Origin: Clostridia bacterium | Lineage (GTDB): Bacteria > Bacillota > Clostridia > Christensenellales > Pumilibacteraceae | Direction: 5' to 3' | DNA length: 37,441 nt | NCBI GenBank assembly: GCA_022791055.1 | Contig: JAAVYI010000030.1 | Location: 1-37,441, forward strand | Part shown: positions 7,088-15,134 of the stretch, piece after piece | How positions within the stretch are numbered: the stretch's first letter is position 1 | Layout: each line of letters begins with the position of its first letter | Translations under genes and position numbers: made by a program | Notes under the pieces: generated by a model | What the model was told of the DNA's origin: nothing | Databases searched by the model: none | Seen by the model: the letters and a program-made list of their open reading frames with translations, nothing else

Positions 7088-7658
7088 GTTTTGGTCGGAC
7101 GTCGACGGGCAAATTCTGACCGTGCGCTTTGTGCGGGCGTTCGGGTTCGAGCGCGTGCGTGTCGATCTCGAGGGCGCGCCGATCGAGGCCGTCAAGACCG
7201 AAATACGCAGAGGCAATTCCTATGCGTTCGAGGCCGGCGGCAAGCGGTATGTCGTCCATTCGATCGTGTCGCGCGGGGCGCGGTACGTGTCGCTGTACGA
7301 GGACGAAACGCTGGTGCGAGAATACTGTTGCGCTTACGAGCGGGCGAAGAGCGCTTACGACGCCAATCCCGCAGTCTACGACAGCACGGCCGCCTTTGTC
7401 AAAGCGGCGCTGTGGGTGGACGCGATCGTCGCCGGCTTTATGCTCAGCATGACGCTGCTTATCTGCGGGCTGAAGTTCGACGTGTTCCATTCGGTCATAA
7501 GCGTGGTATTGCTTTCGGTGGCGGTGTTCATTTTGAGTTATGCCGCCGTGTTCGGCCTACACGCCGCAGGGCATTTCATGCGCCGCGCGCAAATGACCAA
7601 ACAGGGCATCACGCAGCCGCTGTTTAAGACGCGCATTGCGCCGCGGAAAAAGCGATAA
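7077..7658 (+). CDS. Two-helix membrane protein of unknown function
   Basis: 193 aa. ATG 7077 lies 6 nt after GGGAGG (7065-7070), inside the end of the MATE gene. The first ~115 residues are a soluble beta-rich, charged domain (start MQLEFWSDVDGQILTVRF). They are followed by two transmembrane segments (about 118-142 and 147-170) and a very basic C-terminal tail (FKTRIAPRKKR), which by the positive-inside rule is cytoplasmic. No family recognised. Coupling to the MATE gene and 55 nt spacing to the next membrane protein suggest one transcription unit; the function is unknown. Confidence 0.75.
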   Translation: MQLEFWSDVDGQILTVRFVRAFGFERVRVDLEGAPIEAVKTEIRRGNSYAFEAGGKRYVVHSIVSRGARYVSLYEDETLVREYCCAYERAKSAYDANPAVYDSTAAFVKAALWVDAIVAGFMLSMTLLICGLKFDVFHSVISVVLLSVAVFILSYAAVFGLHAAGHFMRRAQMTKQGITQPLFKTRIAPRKKR

Positions 7659-7713
7659 GAGCCGCGCGACTGCGCTTTCGGATTTTACATACATTATAGG
7701 GGAGGGTACATTC

Positions 7714-9375
7714 GTGGCTAATTTCGATTTTCGGGTCGGCCTGGAAAATTTCAAATCCAAGCTGGTCGTCAAAAGCAAAAAGCGGCTGTTGATCCTTTTG
7801 GGCATCGTGACGGCGGTCGTGACGTTTATCGCTGTTTATTTCTGTCTCATGCCGATCAACCTGTCGAGCGGCGGGTTTAAATTCTATCTGGTGCTGATGG
7901 CGCTGCTGTGGAGTACGCCGCTCATATTCAAGTCGCAAAAAGCGGGCTTGCGGCCGCGGCTGAAAAGCCCCTGGGGCATTCCGGCCTGGATCGCGCTGAC
8001 GCTGGTCATTTTTATCGCGGTGTTTGCGTTCGCCGCGTCGCCGCTGTTCATGGCGAAAAATATGCGCGACCTCATTCCGGTGTCGGAAAACGGCGCGTTC
8101 GCCGAAGTGGTCGAGGACTACCGCACCATGCAGATCCCCGTCGTCGACGCCGGGCTTGCCGCCAAACTGGGCGAAAAGAAACTGGGCGAGGGCAACCTCG
8201 GCTCGCAGTTTCAGCTCGACCCGGAAGATTACACGATGATCAAATACCGCGACCGGCTTTGCTGGATCGCGCCGATCGAATACCGCGGATTTTTCCAGTG
8301 GACGTCCAAGCCTGCCAGTCCGGGCTATGTGCTGATCAGCGCGACCGACCAGTCGGACGTGCAGATTATCCGCGACGAGCTGTCGTATGTCGAGTCGGCC
8401 TATCTGTGGGACGATTTGCAACGCAAGATCTATTTTTCCAACATGTTCCGCTACCGCGAGGGCAAGGCGCACCTCGAGTTGGACGAAAACGGACACCCGT
8501 ATTTTGTCGAGGGCGTTTTGACGCGCCGCTATATTTTCTCGGGCGGATTAGACAATGCCGGCGTCATCGTCACCGACGCCAAAACGGGCGACTCGAAATT
8601 TTACGGCCGCGACGAAATTCCCGACTGGGTAGACCGCGCGCAGCCGGCTACGCTGGTCACCGAGCAGCTCGGTTGGTGGGGGCGCTACGTCAACGGCTTT
8701 TTCAATTCGATTTTCTCCAAGCGCGACGTGCTGGACGTGTCGACCGGCGTCAACTACGTGTACAGCAACGGCGATATGTATTTGCAAACCGGCATGACCA
8801 GCGTCGGCAACGACGAGTCGATCGTCGGCGTCGTTATGGTCAACATGCGCAACAAGGATACGACGTTCTACCGCGTGGCGGGCGCTACCGAATATTCGGC
8901 CGCGCAGTCGGCGATCGGCGCCGAGCAGGCGCAACGCTTTACGGCGTCCGATCCGCTGATGATCAACTTCAACGGCATTCCGACCTACTTTACCATGCTC
9001 AAAGACGACGAGGGGCTTGTCAAACGTTATGCCTACGTCAATGTGGCCGACTATCGCATTGTGGCGACCAACGTCGACCGCTTGGCCGCGCTCAACGCCT
9101 ATGAGACGATGATATCGCCGACGTCGGTCACGCGCGACATCGAACTGACGATCGCCGACATTCGCAGCGTGGTCATCGATAACAATACTTGTTTCTATAT
9201 CCGCTTTGCCGATGCGACGATAGAAGGCTTGCCGGAGAACTTCGGTTCGCTGATCTTCAAAGCGCCGCTTTCGCTCGGCAATCCGCTGATCTTTCTGTCG
9301 GCCGGCGACCGCGTGCGCGTCGACCTGCTGCTGGGATCAAGCGAAAACATCGTGACAAAGCTGACGGTGGTGTAG
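7714..9375 (+). CDS. Large membrane-anchored extracytoplasmic protein, unknown family
   Basis: 553 aa. The GTG start 7714 follows GGGGAGGG (about 7699-7706); an upstream in-frame ATG at 7636 lies inside the previous gene and has no site. Three membrane helices occur near residues 24-46, 52-72 and 88-112, then about 440 residues without hydrophobic segments, presumably one extracytoplasmic domain. That domain is rich in aromatic residues and Asp and has pairs such as 'GWWGRYVNGFFNS' and 'RIVATNVDRLAALNAYETM'. I do not recognise the family. It ends the transcription unit that begins with the MATE gene and is followed directly by a terminator. Confidence 0.8.
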   Translation: MANFDFRVGLENFKSKLVVKSKKRLLILLGIVTAVVTFIAVYFCLMPINLSSGGFKFYLVLMALLWSTPLIFKSQKAGLRPRLKSPWGIPAWIALTLVIFIAVFAFAASPLFMAKNMRDLIPVSENGAFAEVVEDYRTMQIPVVDAGLAAKLGEKKLGEGNLGSQFQLDPEDYTMIKYRDRLCWIAPIEYRGFFQWTSKPASPGYVLISATDQSDVQIIRDELSYVESAYLWDDLQRKIYFSNMFRYREGKAHLELDENGHPYFVEGVLTRRYIFSGGLDNAGVIVTDAKTGDSKFYGRDEIPDWVDRAQPATLVTEQLGWWGRYVNGFFNSIFSKRDVLDVSTGVNYVYSNGDMYLQTGMTSVGNDESIVGVVMVNMRNKDTTFYRVAGATEYSAAQSAIGAEQAQRFTASDPLMINFNGIPTYFTMLKDDEGLVKRYAYVNVADYRIVATNVDRLAALNAYETMISPTSVTRDIELTIADIRSVVIDNNTCFYIRFADATIEGLPENFGSLIFKAPLSLGNPLIFLSAGDRVRVDLLLGSSENIVTKLTVV

Positions 9376-9392
9376 CGAATCGAAGTTTGTGG

Positions 9393-9420
9393 GCGCTCTT
9401 CCGCAAGGGGGAGCGCTTTT
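9393..9420 (+). terminator. Intrinsic terminator after the MATE operon
   Basis: A 10-bp stem (GCGCTCTTCC/GGGGGAGCGC with G-U pairs) capped by a GCAA tetraloop and followed by TTTT, 18 nt after the stop codon at 9375. Confidence 0.8.
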
Positions 9421-9489
9421 CCTGTGCTTTCTCGCATAGTTGCCGTATGTCGGAAATTTTTCTAAAAGTGAAGAATAGTCGTACTGTTC

Positions 9490-9503
9490 GTATTGTATAA
9501 TAC
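9490..9503 (+). promoter_or_regulatory. -10 box of the regulator gene inside an inverted repeat
   Basis: TATAAT (9496-9501) with no good -35. It sits within GTATT-GTAT-AATAC (9490-9503). A dyad over the -10 of a regulator gene with a poor -35 suggests an operator, possibly for autoregulation; inference. Confidence 0.45.
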
Positions 9504-9551
9504 TAATAGGAGATTTTATCCATTATTCGGATACATACGGAGGTACGCGAG

Positions 9552-9887
9552 ATGGAGGATAGCTTCACCAGACGCACGAGGATCCTCAATACGCTGAAGG
9601 GGAACAAAAGAATCACACGCAAACAACTGTCGGAAATGACCGATGTCAGCATACGCACCATTTACACCGATATGACGTATATTTCGGGCAATTATCCCGT
9701 CGTGTCTTTCCCGGGACGCAACGGCGGTTACGAGTGGACGGGCGAGCGGGAGGCTACGCTCAACGCCTCGGAAGCGCGCACGATCTTAGCGCATATCGAT
9801 CGGGAAAGCTGCAACGAAGAGGAAGCGAAGTTGATCCGTAAGTTGGAGGCGCTTGTAAAAGAGGCCGAAAACGAGCCGAAACACTGA
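9552..9887 (+). CDS. DeoR/HTH_11-type winged-helix transcriptional regulator
   Basis: 111 aa. ATG 9552 lies 7 nt after ACGGAGGT. Residues 6-58 form a winged helix-turn-helix typical of HTH_11/DeoR proteins (RRTRILNTLKGNKRITRKQL, recognition helix VSIRTIYTDMTYI, wing YPVVSFPGRNGGYEW). The remaining ~45 residues are helical; there is no sugar-phosphate or WYL effector domain, so it is much shorter than full DeoR or WYL regulators (about 250-320 aa). Monocistronic between two terminators. The target is unknown; the inverted repeat over its own -10 box makes autoregulation plausible. Confidence 0.8.
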   Translation: MEDSFTRRTRILNTLKGNKRITRKQLSEMTDVSIRTIYTDMTYISGNYPVVSFPGRNGGYEWTGEREATLNASEARTILAHIDRESCNEEEAKLIRKLEALVKEAENEPKH

Positions 9888-9987
9888 CCCGATTTTTCGC
9901 CGCGGCCGAACAGCTGTCAATGCTTCACGTTTGCTCGTAAGAACCGTTACGGGCATATTTATTTGTTACTTTGAAAGACTGTATTTA

Positions 9988-10020
9988 AGCGCTCCCGTAT
10001 CTCGATAGGGGAACGCTTTT
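9988..10020 (+). terminator. Intrinsic terminator downstream of the winged-helix gene
   Basis: Hairpin AGCG..TCCC(G)TAT / ATAGGGGA..CGCT followed by TTTT, about 100 nt after the stop codon. Confidence 0.65.
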
Positions 10021-10069
10021 AGCATTTTCGGCAATAACGGGACGGGCGCGTCGGCAGTTTGTTTTGGTA

Positions 10070-10106
10070 TAAAAACGGGTGATGCGGTTTTAGGCGCAAC
10101 ACCCGT
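10070..10106 (-). terminator. Intrinsic terminator of the disordered-protein gene
   Basis: On the minus strand ACGGGTG ... CACCCGT (10075-10106) is followed by TTTTTA. It lies just past the stop codon at 10120. Confidence 0.75.
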
Positions 10107-10119
10107 GATAAGACTATTT

Positions 10120-11808
10120 TTAATAGCGGCGGGGCGGGGGACGGCGCAAGGGGCGGCCGAACGGCGAGCGGCGTCTGCCCGGACGCATCGGTCGGCGGCG
10201 GGCGCGGGGACGCGCGGCGCGTGGCGCGGGACGCTTGCGGGCCGGCCTTTTGGCGACGCTTTTGGTCGGCGACGACATGCCGGGCGGCAGGGACGACACG
10301 GGCGCTATGTAATAGGCCTTGCCGTCGTTGGGATTGAAGTACAGGTTTTTGCCCAGTGACACCAAGCCCGGCAAAGTGTCGGGATCGGATACGGTGACGA
10401 CCTCGGGGCGGATCTCTTTCGGCTCGTCGCCGCGACGGTCGCCCTCTTTTTTATCGTCGAACAGCGAACGGAACTTTTCGGTCACTTCGCTTTCAAACCA
10501 CTGCTGGAACATATTGTCGAGGATCGAACTGGGTTTGTCGTGCTGCTGCGGCGCAACGGGCGGCTGTTCGTAATACCGATCGGCATACGGATCGCTGTTG
10601 CGTCTGGCGGCGCGGCGCATGGCGTTTTCTATACGACGCCGTTCGTCGTCGCGGTCGCGGCGATCGTCCTCTCGACTGCGACGGTCGTCGTCGCGGTCGC
10701 GTCTGCGATCCGACTCCGGATCGGCCTCGCGGTGCGGGCGGTCATCGTCCCGAACCTGTCTGCGGAGCGCGATCTCCAGTTCTTTGATCTGCCTTTTGAG
10801 CGCATCGATTTCCCGAAACGGATCCGACGTCGCGGGGGACACTGTCTCCGCGTGCTCTGCGTCGGCAGATGCATGCGGCTCGCTTGCGATCGGTCTTGCG
10901 GCCAAATAGGCGAGCAACGCGGCTTTGGCTTTCTCCGCCTCGACGGCGCGCGCGGCGGCGTCTACGATATTCGACGGCGCGACTTGCATAGGCTTCGGCG
11001 ATTCCGGTTCTGCGTCCGCCGCAGCTTGCGCAGGTGTTGACGGTTCGGCACTGTCGGAAGATCCCGGCGTTTCGCTTGTTGCGTCCGCCGTTTCGGGCGT
11101 TTCGGTCGCTGTCTGTATTTCGGGTGCGGGCGTTTCGGTCTCCGCCGTCGCCTCTTCCGTTGTCGGCGTTTCGGCTGCCACGATCGGCTGCGCCGCCGTC
11201 GGCGACGGGCCGTTCAAGAGCGTTTCCAGCCGTTCCTGTAAAGAAATCAACAGTTGCTCGTCGAGCGGGGAAATGACGTCTTGCCGCAAAATCGCGTTGA
11301 CCTGCTGCTCGATTTCTTCGATCTCGTTGTCGTTGCTCGGCTCTGCCAGCATGGCTGCCAATTGCGCGTCGAGCGATTCCGTTTCGGTCGCGTTTGCATT
11401 TTCGGTTGCGGCCGCGGCCTCTGCGCTCGTTTCCGTCGGCGCGGCCTCTGCTTGGGTGTCTTGCTGTTGCACAGGCGCAACGGGAATTATAACGGGTTCT
11501 TCCGCAGGTGCGGTAACGATAATAGGATCGGCAGCGGGCGCCGCGGGAATAATAACAGGATCTTCCGCGGGCGCGGCAACGATAATAGGCTCTTCTGCCG
11601 GCGCAACCGGAATAACGACGGTGTCGTCCGTAGCCACAGGGTCGGGCGATACGACGATCGGCTCGTCGGATGCCGATGCAATCACCGTGTCGCCGCCCAT
11701 GACGAAAACAGGCTCTTCTGCGCCGAGTATAATCGGCTGCGCCTCGATCACTGTTTCCACGTCGAGCGCGTCGACCCGAGTATTGGCATTGTCTTTGACA
11801 TCGGACAT
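10120..11808 (-). CDS. Large intrinsically disordered protein with acidic repeats and a basic Arg/Pro tail
   Basis: 562 aa, no recognised family. Residues about 60-115 are tandem degenerate units of 12-13 residues built on A-P-A-E-[ED]-P-[IV]-I-[IV]. Residues 115-320 are Ala/Thr/Glu/Pro-rich. Around 325-345 is a short coiled coil (DALKRQIKELEIALRRQ), then an R/D-rich charge-repeat tract to about 395, a folded-looking patch (FQQWFESEVTEKFRSLF and GKNLYFNPNDGKAYYIAPV), and a final ~45 residues dominated by Arg and Pro. There is no signal peptide or membrane helix. The charge pattern suggests a scaffold or nucleic-acid/polyanion binder. The start is supported by a near-perfect promoter whose start site falls on the ATG; no Shine-Dalgarno is present. 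Monocistronic. Confidence 0.85.
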   Translation of the reverse strand: MSDVKDNANTRVDALDVETVIEAQPIILGAEEPVFVMGGDTVIASASDEPIVVSPDPVATDDTVVIPVAPAEEPIIVAAPAEDPVIIPAAPAADPIIVTAPAEEPVIIPVAPVQQQDTQAEAAPTETSAEAAAATENANATETESLDAQLAAMLAEPSNDNEIEEIEQQVNAILRQDVISPLDEQLLISLQERLETLLNGPSPTAAQPIVAAETPTTEEATAETETPAPEIQTATETPETADATSETPGSSDSAEPSTPAQAAADAEPESPKPMQVAPSNIVDAAARAVEAEKAKAALLAYLAARPIASEPHASADAEHAETVSPATSDPFREIDALKRQIKELEIALRRQVRDDDRPHREADPESDRRRDRDDDRRSREDDRRDRDDERRRIENAMRRAARRNSDPYADRYYEQPPVAPQQHDKPSSILDNMFQQWFESEVTEKFRSLFDDKKEGDRRGDEPKEIRPEVVTVSDPDTLPGLVSLGKNLYFNPNDGKAYYIAPVSSLPPGMSSPTKSVAKRPARKRPAPRAARPRARRRPMRPGRRRSPFGRPLRRPPPRRY

Positions 11809-11814
11809 ATCTAT

Positions 11815-11843
11815 ACTATACCATATTCGACAGCCGATGTCAA
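11815..11843 (-). promoter_or_regulatory. Leaderless promoter of the disordered-protein gene
   Basis: On the minus strand TTGACA, 17-bp spacer, TATAGT (preceded by TGG), then exactly 6 nt to ATG 11808, so +1 should be the A of the start codon. Confidence 0.85.
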
Positions 11844-11887
11844 TGGAAAAAGAAAATTATCGACGGAAATTTCCTGTTAAAGCGGAT

Positions 11888-11917
11888 TTGACAGAGAGCG
11901 TATCGGCGTGGTATACT
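11888..11917 (+). promoter_or_regulatory. Promoter of the Y1-transposase/acetyltransferase pair
   Basis: TTGACA (11888-11893), 18-bp spacer, TATACT (11912-11917) with TGG before it. Start site near 11924, a 27-nt leader containing AAGGCGGT. Confidence 0.8.
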
Positions 11918-11950
11918 ATACATAGTTTTACGTAAGGCGGTGCAAGCAGC

Positions 11951-12670
11951 GTGGCGCGGAAAGCCAGACAACGAGCCGAATCGGGCGTGTATTACGTGCG
12001 CATCGATTCGGCGGACAAGTTGATTTTTATCGACGATGCCGACGGACAAGTATTCCTTTCGCAGTTGGAGGCGGCCGCCCGCGACGATTTTGCCGACCTG
12101 TATGCGTACTGCCTGCTGAACGAACACATTCATCTTGTCGTCAAAGAGGGGCTTGCCGGCATCAGTCCGATGTTACAGCGCACGCTTTCGGCCTACACGC
12201 TTACATATAACAAACGCTACGATCGCTATGGGAAACTGTTTTACGACCGTTTCAAAAGTATGCCGCTCGAGGAGACGGCGGACATTCTCGACGCCGTGCG
12301 CTATGTCCACCGTTTGCCGCTGCCGCTCGTAGGTAAACTGCGCTATCCGTTTTCCAGTTACGCCCGCTATTTGCGCGGGGACATGGGCGAGGAGATCGTC
12401 ATGGCGGCCGGCGGCATGACGGCGTTTAAGGAATATACCGACGCGCCGACGGCGTTCGTCGGATTCGACCGCGTGCAAATTTCCGACGAAGATCTGACGA
12501 TCGCCGCGCGTAACCTGCTCGAAGGCTACACGCAGCAGCGGCTCGAGGCCGAATACGACGACGTGCTGCGCAAACTGTTGGCGATCGAGGGGACGACGGT
12601 CGGGCAGCTTTGCCGCGTGCTCAACATCAGCCGCAGACGGTTAGAACGCGTCGCCAAGGAGAAAAATTGA
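11951..12670 (+). CDS. REP-associated tyrosine transposase (RAYT-like, Y1/IS200 fold)
   Basis: 239 aa, GTG start 11951 with AAGGCGGT 8 nt upstream. The first ~150 residues match COG1943/Y1_Tnp: a HUH motif LLNEHIHLVV (H59 and H61), GKLFYDRFKSMPLEE (94-108, the family's G-x-x-F-x-x-R-[FY]-x-S-x-P segment) and ILDAVRYVHRLP, where Y118 is the likely nucleophile. Residues about 205-235 form a helix-turn-helix (VGQLCRVLNISRRRLERV) as a DNA-binding tail. These enzymes nick single-stranded hairpin DNA; RAYT members are usually single-copy and act on dispersed REP palindromes. No IS ends flank it, there is no tnpB, and it shares an operon with an acetyltransferase, all typical of a domesticated RAYT. 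The hairpin repeats elsewhere in this window are candidate substrates. Confidence 0.82.
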   Translation: MARKARQRAESGVYYVRIDSADKLIFIDDADGQVFLSQLEAAARDDFADLYAYCLLNEHIHLVVKEGLAGISPMLQRTLSAYTLTYNKRYDRYGKLFYDRFKSMPLEETADILDAVRYVHRLPLPLVGKLRYPFSSYARYLRGDMGEEIVMAAGGMTAFKEYTDAPTAFVGFDRVQISDEDLTIAARNLLEGYTQQRLEAEYDDVLRKLLAIEGTTVGQLCRVLNISRRRLERVAKEKN

Positions 12671-12672
12671 GT

Positions 12673-13167
12673 ATGTTGGAGTTTGTCGAAGTCAAAAACG
12701 AAGCAGGGGACGAGCGCGTCGCGCGTCTTGCCGAATGGATCTGGCGCGATCATTACGGCGCCATTTTGGGCGACGGACAGATCGGCTACATGTTGGATAA
12801 ATTTCAGTCGGCCGCCGCGGTCGGCAAACAGCGCAGCGAGGGCTACCGCTATTTTCTCGTCCGCGACAGCGGCGCGCCCATCGGCTATTTCGGCGCTAAG
12901 CCCGACGGGGAAAACTATTTTCTGTCCAAACTGTACTTGGTCAAGCCGGCGCGCGGCAAAGGCGTCGGCAAAACGTGCCTATCGTACATCGAGGAACTGG
13001 CGCGCGCGGCGGGGTGCAAGGCGGTGACGCTGACCGTCAACAAGCATAACGCCGGCTCGATCGCCGTTTACGAACACTTGGGGTTTACCGTCTACAGCGA
13101 CGGTGTCGTAGACATCGGCGGCGGCTACGTCATGGACGACTTCTATATGAAAAAAGAATTGCAATAA
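12673..13167 (+). CDS. GNAT family N-acetyltransferase
   Basis: 164 aa. ATG 12673 with AAGGAGA (12656-12662) inside the end of the transposase gene, 2 nt after its stop, so translation is coupled. It has the GNAT acetyl-CoA site LYLVKPARGKGVGKTCL (about 96-112; R/Q-x-x-G-x-G/A) and the C-terminal NKHNAGSIAVYEHLGF signature (about 132-147). It transfers an acetyl group from acetyl-CoA to an amine; the substrate cannot be told. Co-transcription with a RAYT-like gene is probably passive. Confidence 0.87.
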   Translation: MLEFVEVKNEAGDERVARLAEWIWRDHYGAILGDGQIGYMLDKFQSAAAVGKQRSEGYRYFLVRDSGAPIGYFGAKPDGENYFLSKLYLVKPARGKGVGKTCLSYIEELARAAGCKAVTLTVNKHNAGSIAVYEHLGFTVYSDGVVDIGGGYVMDDFYMKKELQ

Positions 13168-13207
13168 AAAACGCCCTGTCTCATACAAGAGGCAGGGTTG
13201 TTTTTTA
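13164..13207. terminator. Bidirectional terminator between convergent genes
   Basis: Hairpin CCCTGTCTC / GAGGCAGGG (13174-13197, 6-nt loop) with an A-run on the left (13166-13171) and a T-run on the right (13201-13206), serving both the acetyltransferase (+) and the YetF-like gene (-). Confidence 0.85.
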
Positions 13208-13915
13208 TTACTGTAAGATCGTGCGCAGACCTTTGCCGGTCTCTTTGAGATAGACGCTCAGATTGCCGTCGGTGTTCAGAGTAGCGAGCGCGACGTTTTT
13301 GATATTGAGCTGCTGGCGGTCGAGTTCGGCGTGTAACCAGTCGGCGGTTTTGTCCATGGCCGACAGATTGCCTTTGACGATCTTGCCGTCGATGACGACG
13401 TTGGCGCTTAAACTTTCCTCGGGCAGCGTCATGCCTTGTTCGGCGGTCTTGGCCGGGCGCGCATCGGGATTGGGCATGACCGACACGGTGCCGTTGGTCT
13501 CCAAAATCGCATAATTGACTTCGTTGATGTCGAAGTAGCCGGCTACGCGCAGTTCGCGCATCAGGTCGTTGACGTCGAAATGGGCGTGTTTTAAGCCGTC
13601 GTACAGAATTTTACCGCCGGCCATCAAAAAGATCGGCGTACCCGTCAGCACCCGTCGCATGACGATCGACTTGTTGGTCAGGATCGACAATAACAGCGAC
13701 GACAGCATGAACAGCGCGATGCCGATAATGGCGTACCAAATGTCGACGTCCCGTTCGATGCACATGCTGGCCGCGATCGAGCCGGCCGAAATGCCGACGA
13801 TATAGTCGTAGAACGTCAGTTGCGAGATCTGCTTGGAGCCGTCGAGACGGGCAAGCAGTAACAAGACGGCGATCGCCAACAGCGTGCGCAGCAATACTTC
13901 GAGATAGGGGTTCAC
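13208..13915 (-). CDS. DUF421 (YetF/YcaP-like) membrane protein
   Basis: 235 aa, GTG start 13915 with GAGGTGA 7 nt upstream. Three N-terminal transmembrane helices (about 5-22, 33-52, 58-78) include the family's 'QISQLTFYDYIVGISAGSIAA' region, followed by the cytoplasmic alpha/beta domain with FDVNDLMRELRVAGYFDINEVNYAILETNG, the diagnostic DUF421 segment. Bacillus relatives (YetF, YkjA, YrbG) are membrane proteins, some tied to sporulation or germination; biochemical function is uncertain. Full length, no defects seen. Monocistronic. Confidence 0.92.
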   Translation of the reverse strand: MNPYLEVLLRTLLAIAVLLLLARLDGSKQISQLTFYDYIVGISAGSIAASMCIERDVDIWYAIIGIALFMLSSLLLSILTNKSIVMRRVLTGTPIFLMAGGKILYDGLKHAHFDVNDLMRELRVAGYFDINEVNYAILETNGTVSVMPNPDARPAKTAEQGMTLPEESLSANVVIDGKIVKGNLSAMDKTADWLHAELDRQQLNIKNVALATLNTDGNLSVYLKETGKGLRTILQ

Positions 13916-13974
13916 GGATTTTCACCTCATAATAACGGTTAAAACGATGATGTCCCTTTTGCCGAAAGTTATAC

Positions 13975-14010
13975 GTAAAAAGACGCGCTTTGCATCAAAG
14001 GCGTCTTTTA
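13975..14010 (-). terminator. Intrinsic terminator of the lipoprotein gene
   Basis: Stem AAAAGACGC / GCGTCTTTT with an inner CTTTG/CAAAG pairing; on the minus strand it ends in TTTTT. It can also function rightward. Confidence 0.8.
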
Positions 14011-14041
14011 TAAAAGTATTCGAGTAATGCGGCGGGTCGGT

Positions 14042-15016
14042 TTATGCGTTCGGCGTGGTGGTGTAGGCCGAAAGCGTGTAAACGGTGTTGAACGTTTCGG
14101 TGGCGTTTGCGCCGTACTCGCGCATAACGATCGAAATAATCACCTTTTTGGTCTCGTTGGCGCCGCCCGTTTTAAAGGCTTGGTTGGAATAGTACACCGT
14201 CTGCGAGGGGCCGGGGAAGGTGTCGGCTTTGGAAATCGAGCCTTTCAAGCATTCGACTTTGGCATGGCCGTTGCCGTCCGACTCCAAGCCGAATGCGGTC
14301 GCCCATTCGCCGATGTACAGCGTTTCTTTTTCCTCGGCGCACGAAACCGTCATCGAATACGTTTGCGAGCCGTTCAGAAAAAGGTCGTGCAGATTGACCA
14401 GTTTGAACGAAACGCTTTGCTTGGGCGCAAGATCCTTGAACGCGCGCGTAACGAAATACAGTTGCTCGTTGTCGAAAACGCTGCCTTCGATATTGACCGA
14501 TCGGGTTTCCGGCTCGGTGTTGCCCTTCCAAAGCATTTCGGCCGTACCCGCCGCATAATCGGCTTTGACGGTGTAGCCGGGGTCTGCGACGCCCTCGCGC
14601 GGGGCGATCGTCATCTTGCGGAACGAGGTCAAGGGCGCCATGCCGGTCTTGCGGAACGTGGCGTTCGATTCGATCGTGTCGGTCAAACCGCGGTCGGCGC
14701 CGGCGCGCTCGCTGTCCTCGTAGGTCAGCGAATACGTCGTTTCGACTTGCATGACGGCGCTCTCGTCGGCGGCCGTGTTGCCGGGACGCACGGTCATTTC
14801 GACGGTGCCGGTCGCGATCGGGTCGCCGTCGCGTACCGTCTCTTTGCCGTTTTTGACCATGCGGTAGCGGTCGATCGTGTACGTCGCGCGCTCGTACAGC
14901 GTTTCGGTCTCCCAGGGTTTTACGGTGTCGAGATCGATGATGACGGGCGCGCTGTTGCAGGCGGCCAAAGAGCCGACGAGCGCGAGCGCTAAGAATAACG
15001 ATAGGATTTTTTTCAT
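14042..15016 (-). CDS. Secreted lipoprotein of unknown function
   Basis: 324 aa. ATG 15016 is preferred (GAGG 5 nt upstream); GTG 15022 is in frame but leaves no room for the site. MKKILSLFLALALVGSLAAC is a classic lipoprotein signal with a lipobox ending in Cys at about residue 20, so the mature protein is lipid-anchored on the outer face of the membrane. The rest is beta-rich and polar with no domain I recognise. Its promoter overlaps the addB promoter, facing away from it. Confidence 0.85.
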   Translation of the reverse strand: MKKILSLFLALALVGSLAACNSAPVIIDLDTVKPWETETLYERATYTIDRYRMVKNGKETVRDGDPIATGTVEMTVRPGNTAADESAVMQVETTYSLTYEDSERAGADRGLTDTIESNATFRKTGMAPLTSFRKMTIAPREGVADPGYTVKADYAAGTAEMLWKGNTEPETRSVNIEGSVFDNEQLYFVTRAFKDLAPKQSVSFKLVNLHDLFLNGSQTYSMTVSCAEEKETLYIGEWATAFGLESDGNGHAKVECLKGSISKADTFPGPSQTVYYSNQAFKTGGANETKKVIISIVMREYGANATETFNTVYTLSAYTTTPNA

Positions 15017-15081
15017 GGACACCTCGGTTTGACGGCCGAATAGCCGCCGTCGTTCGCGTGCTTTGCCGCGAAATTTCTATC

Positions 15082-15110
15082 AGTATAGCACGAATCGCTT
15101 GATTTATCAA
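15082..15110 (-). promoter_or_regulatory. Promoter of the lipoprotein gene, overlapping the addB promoter
   Basis: On the minus strand TTGATA (15110-15105), 17-bp spacer, TATACT (15087-15082). Its -35 directly abuts the addB -35 on the other strand. Confidence 0.75.
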
Positions 15111-15128
15111 CCGGATTCGGGCTACAAT
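15099..15128 (+). promoter_or_regulatory. Leaderless promoter of addB
   Basis: TTGATT (15099-15104), 18-bp spacer, TACAAT (15123-15128), then 6 nt to ATG 15135, placing +1 on the start codon. No Shine-Dalgarno precedes addB. Confidence 0.75.
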
Positions 15129-15134
15129 AGAAGA

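Noticed and set aside
7908..9104. 398-aa plus-strand ORF inside the large membrane-protein gene
   Set aside because: Arg/Gly-rich frame shadow without a ribosome site; the overlapping frame has coherent membrane helices.
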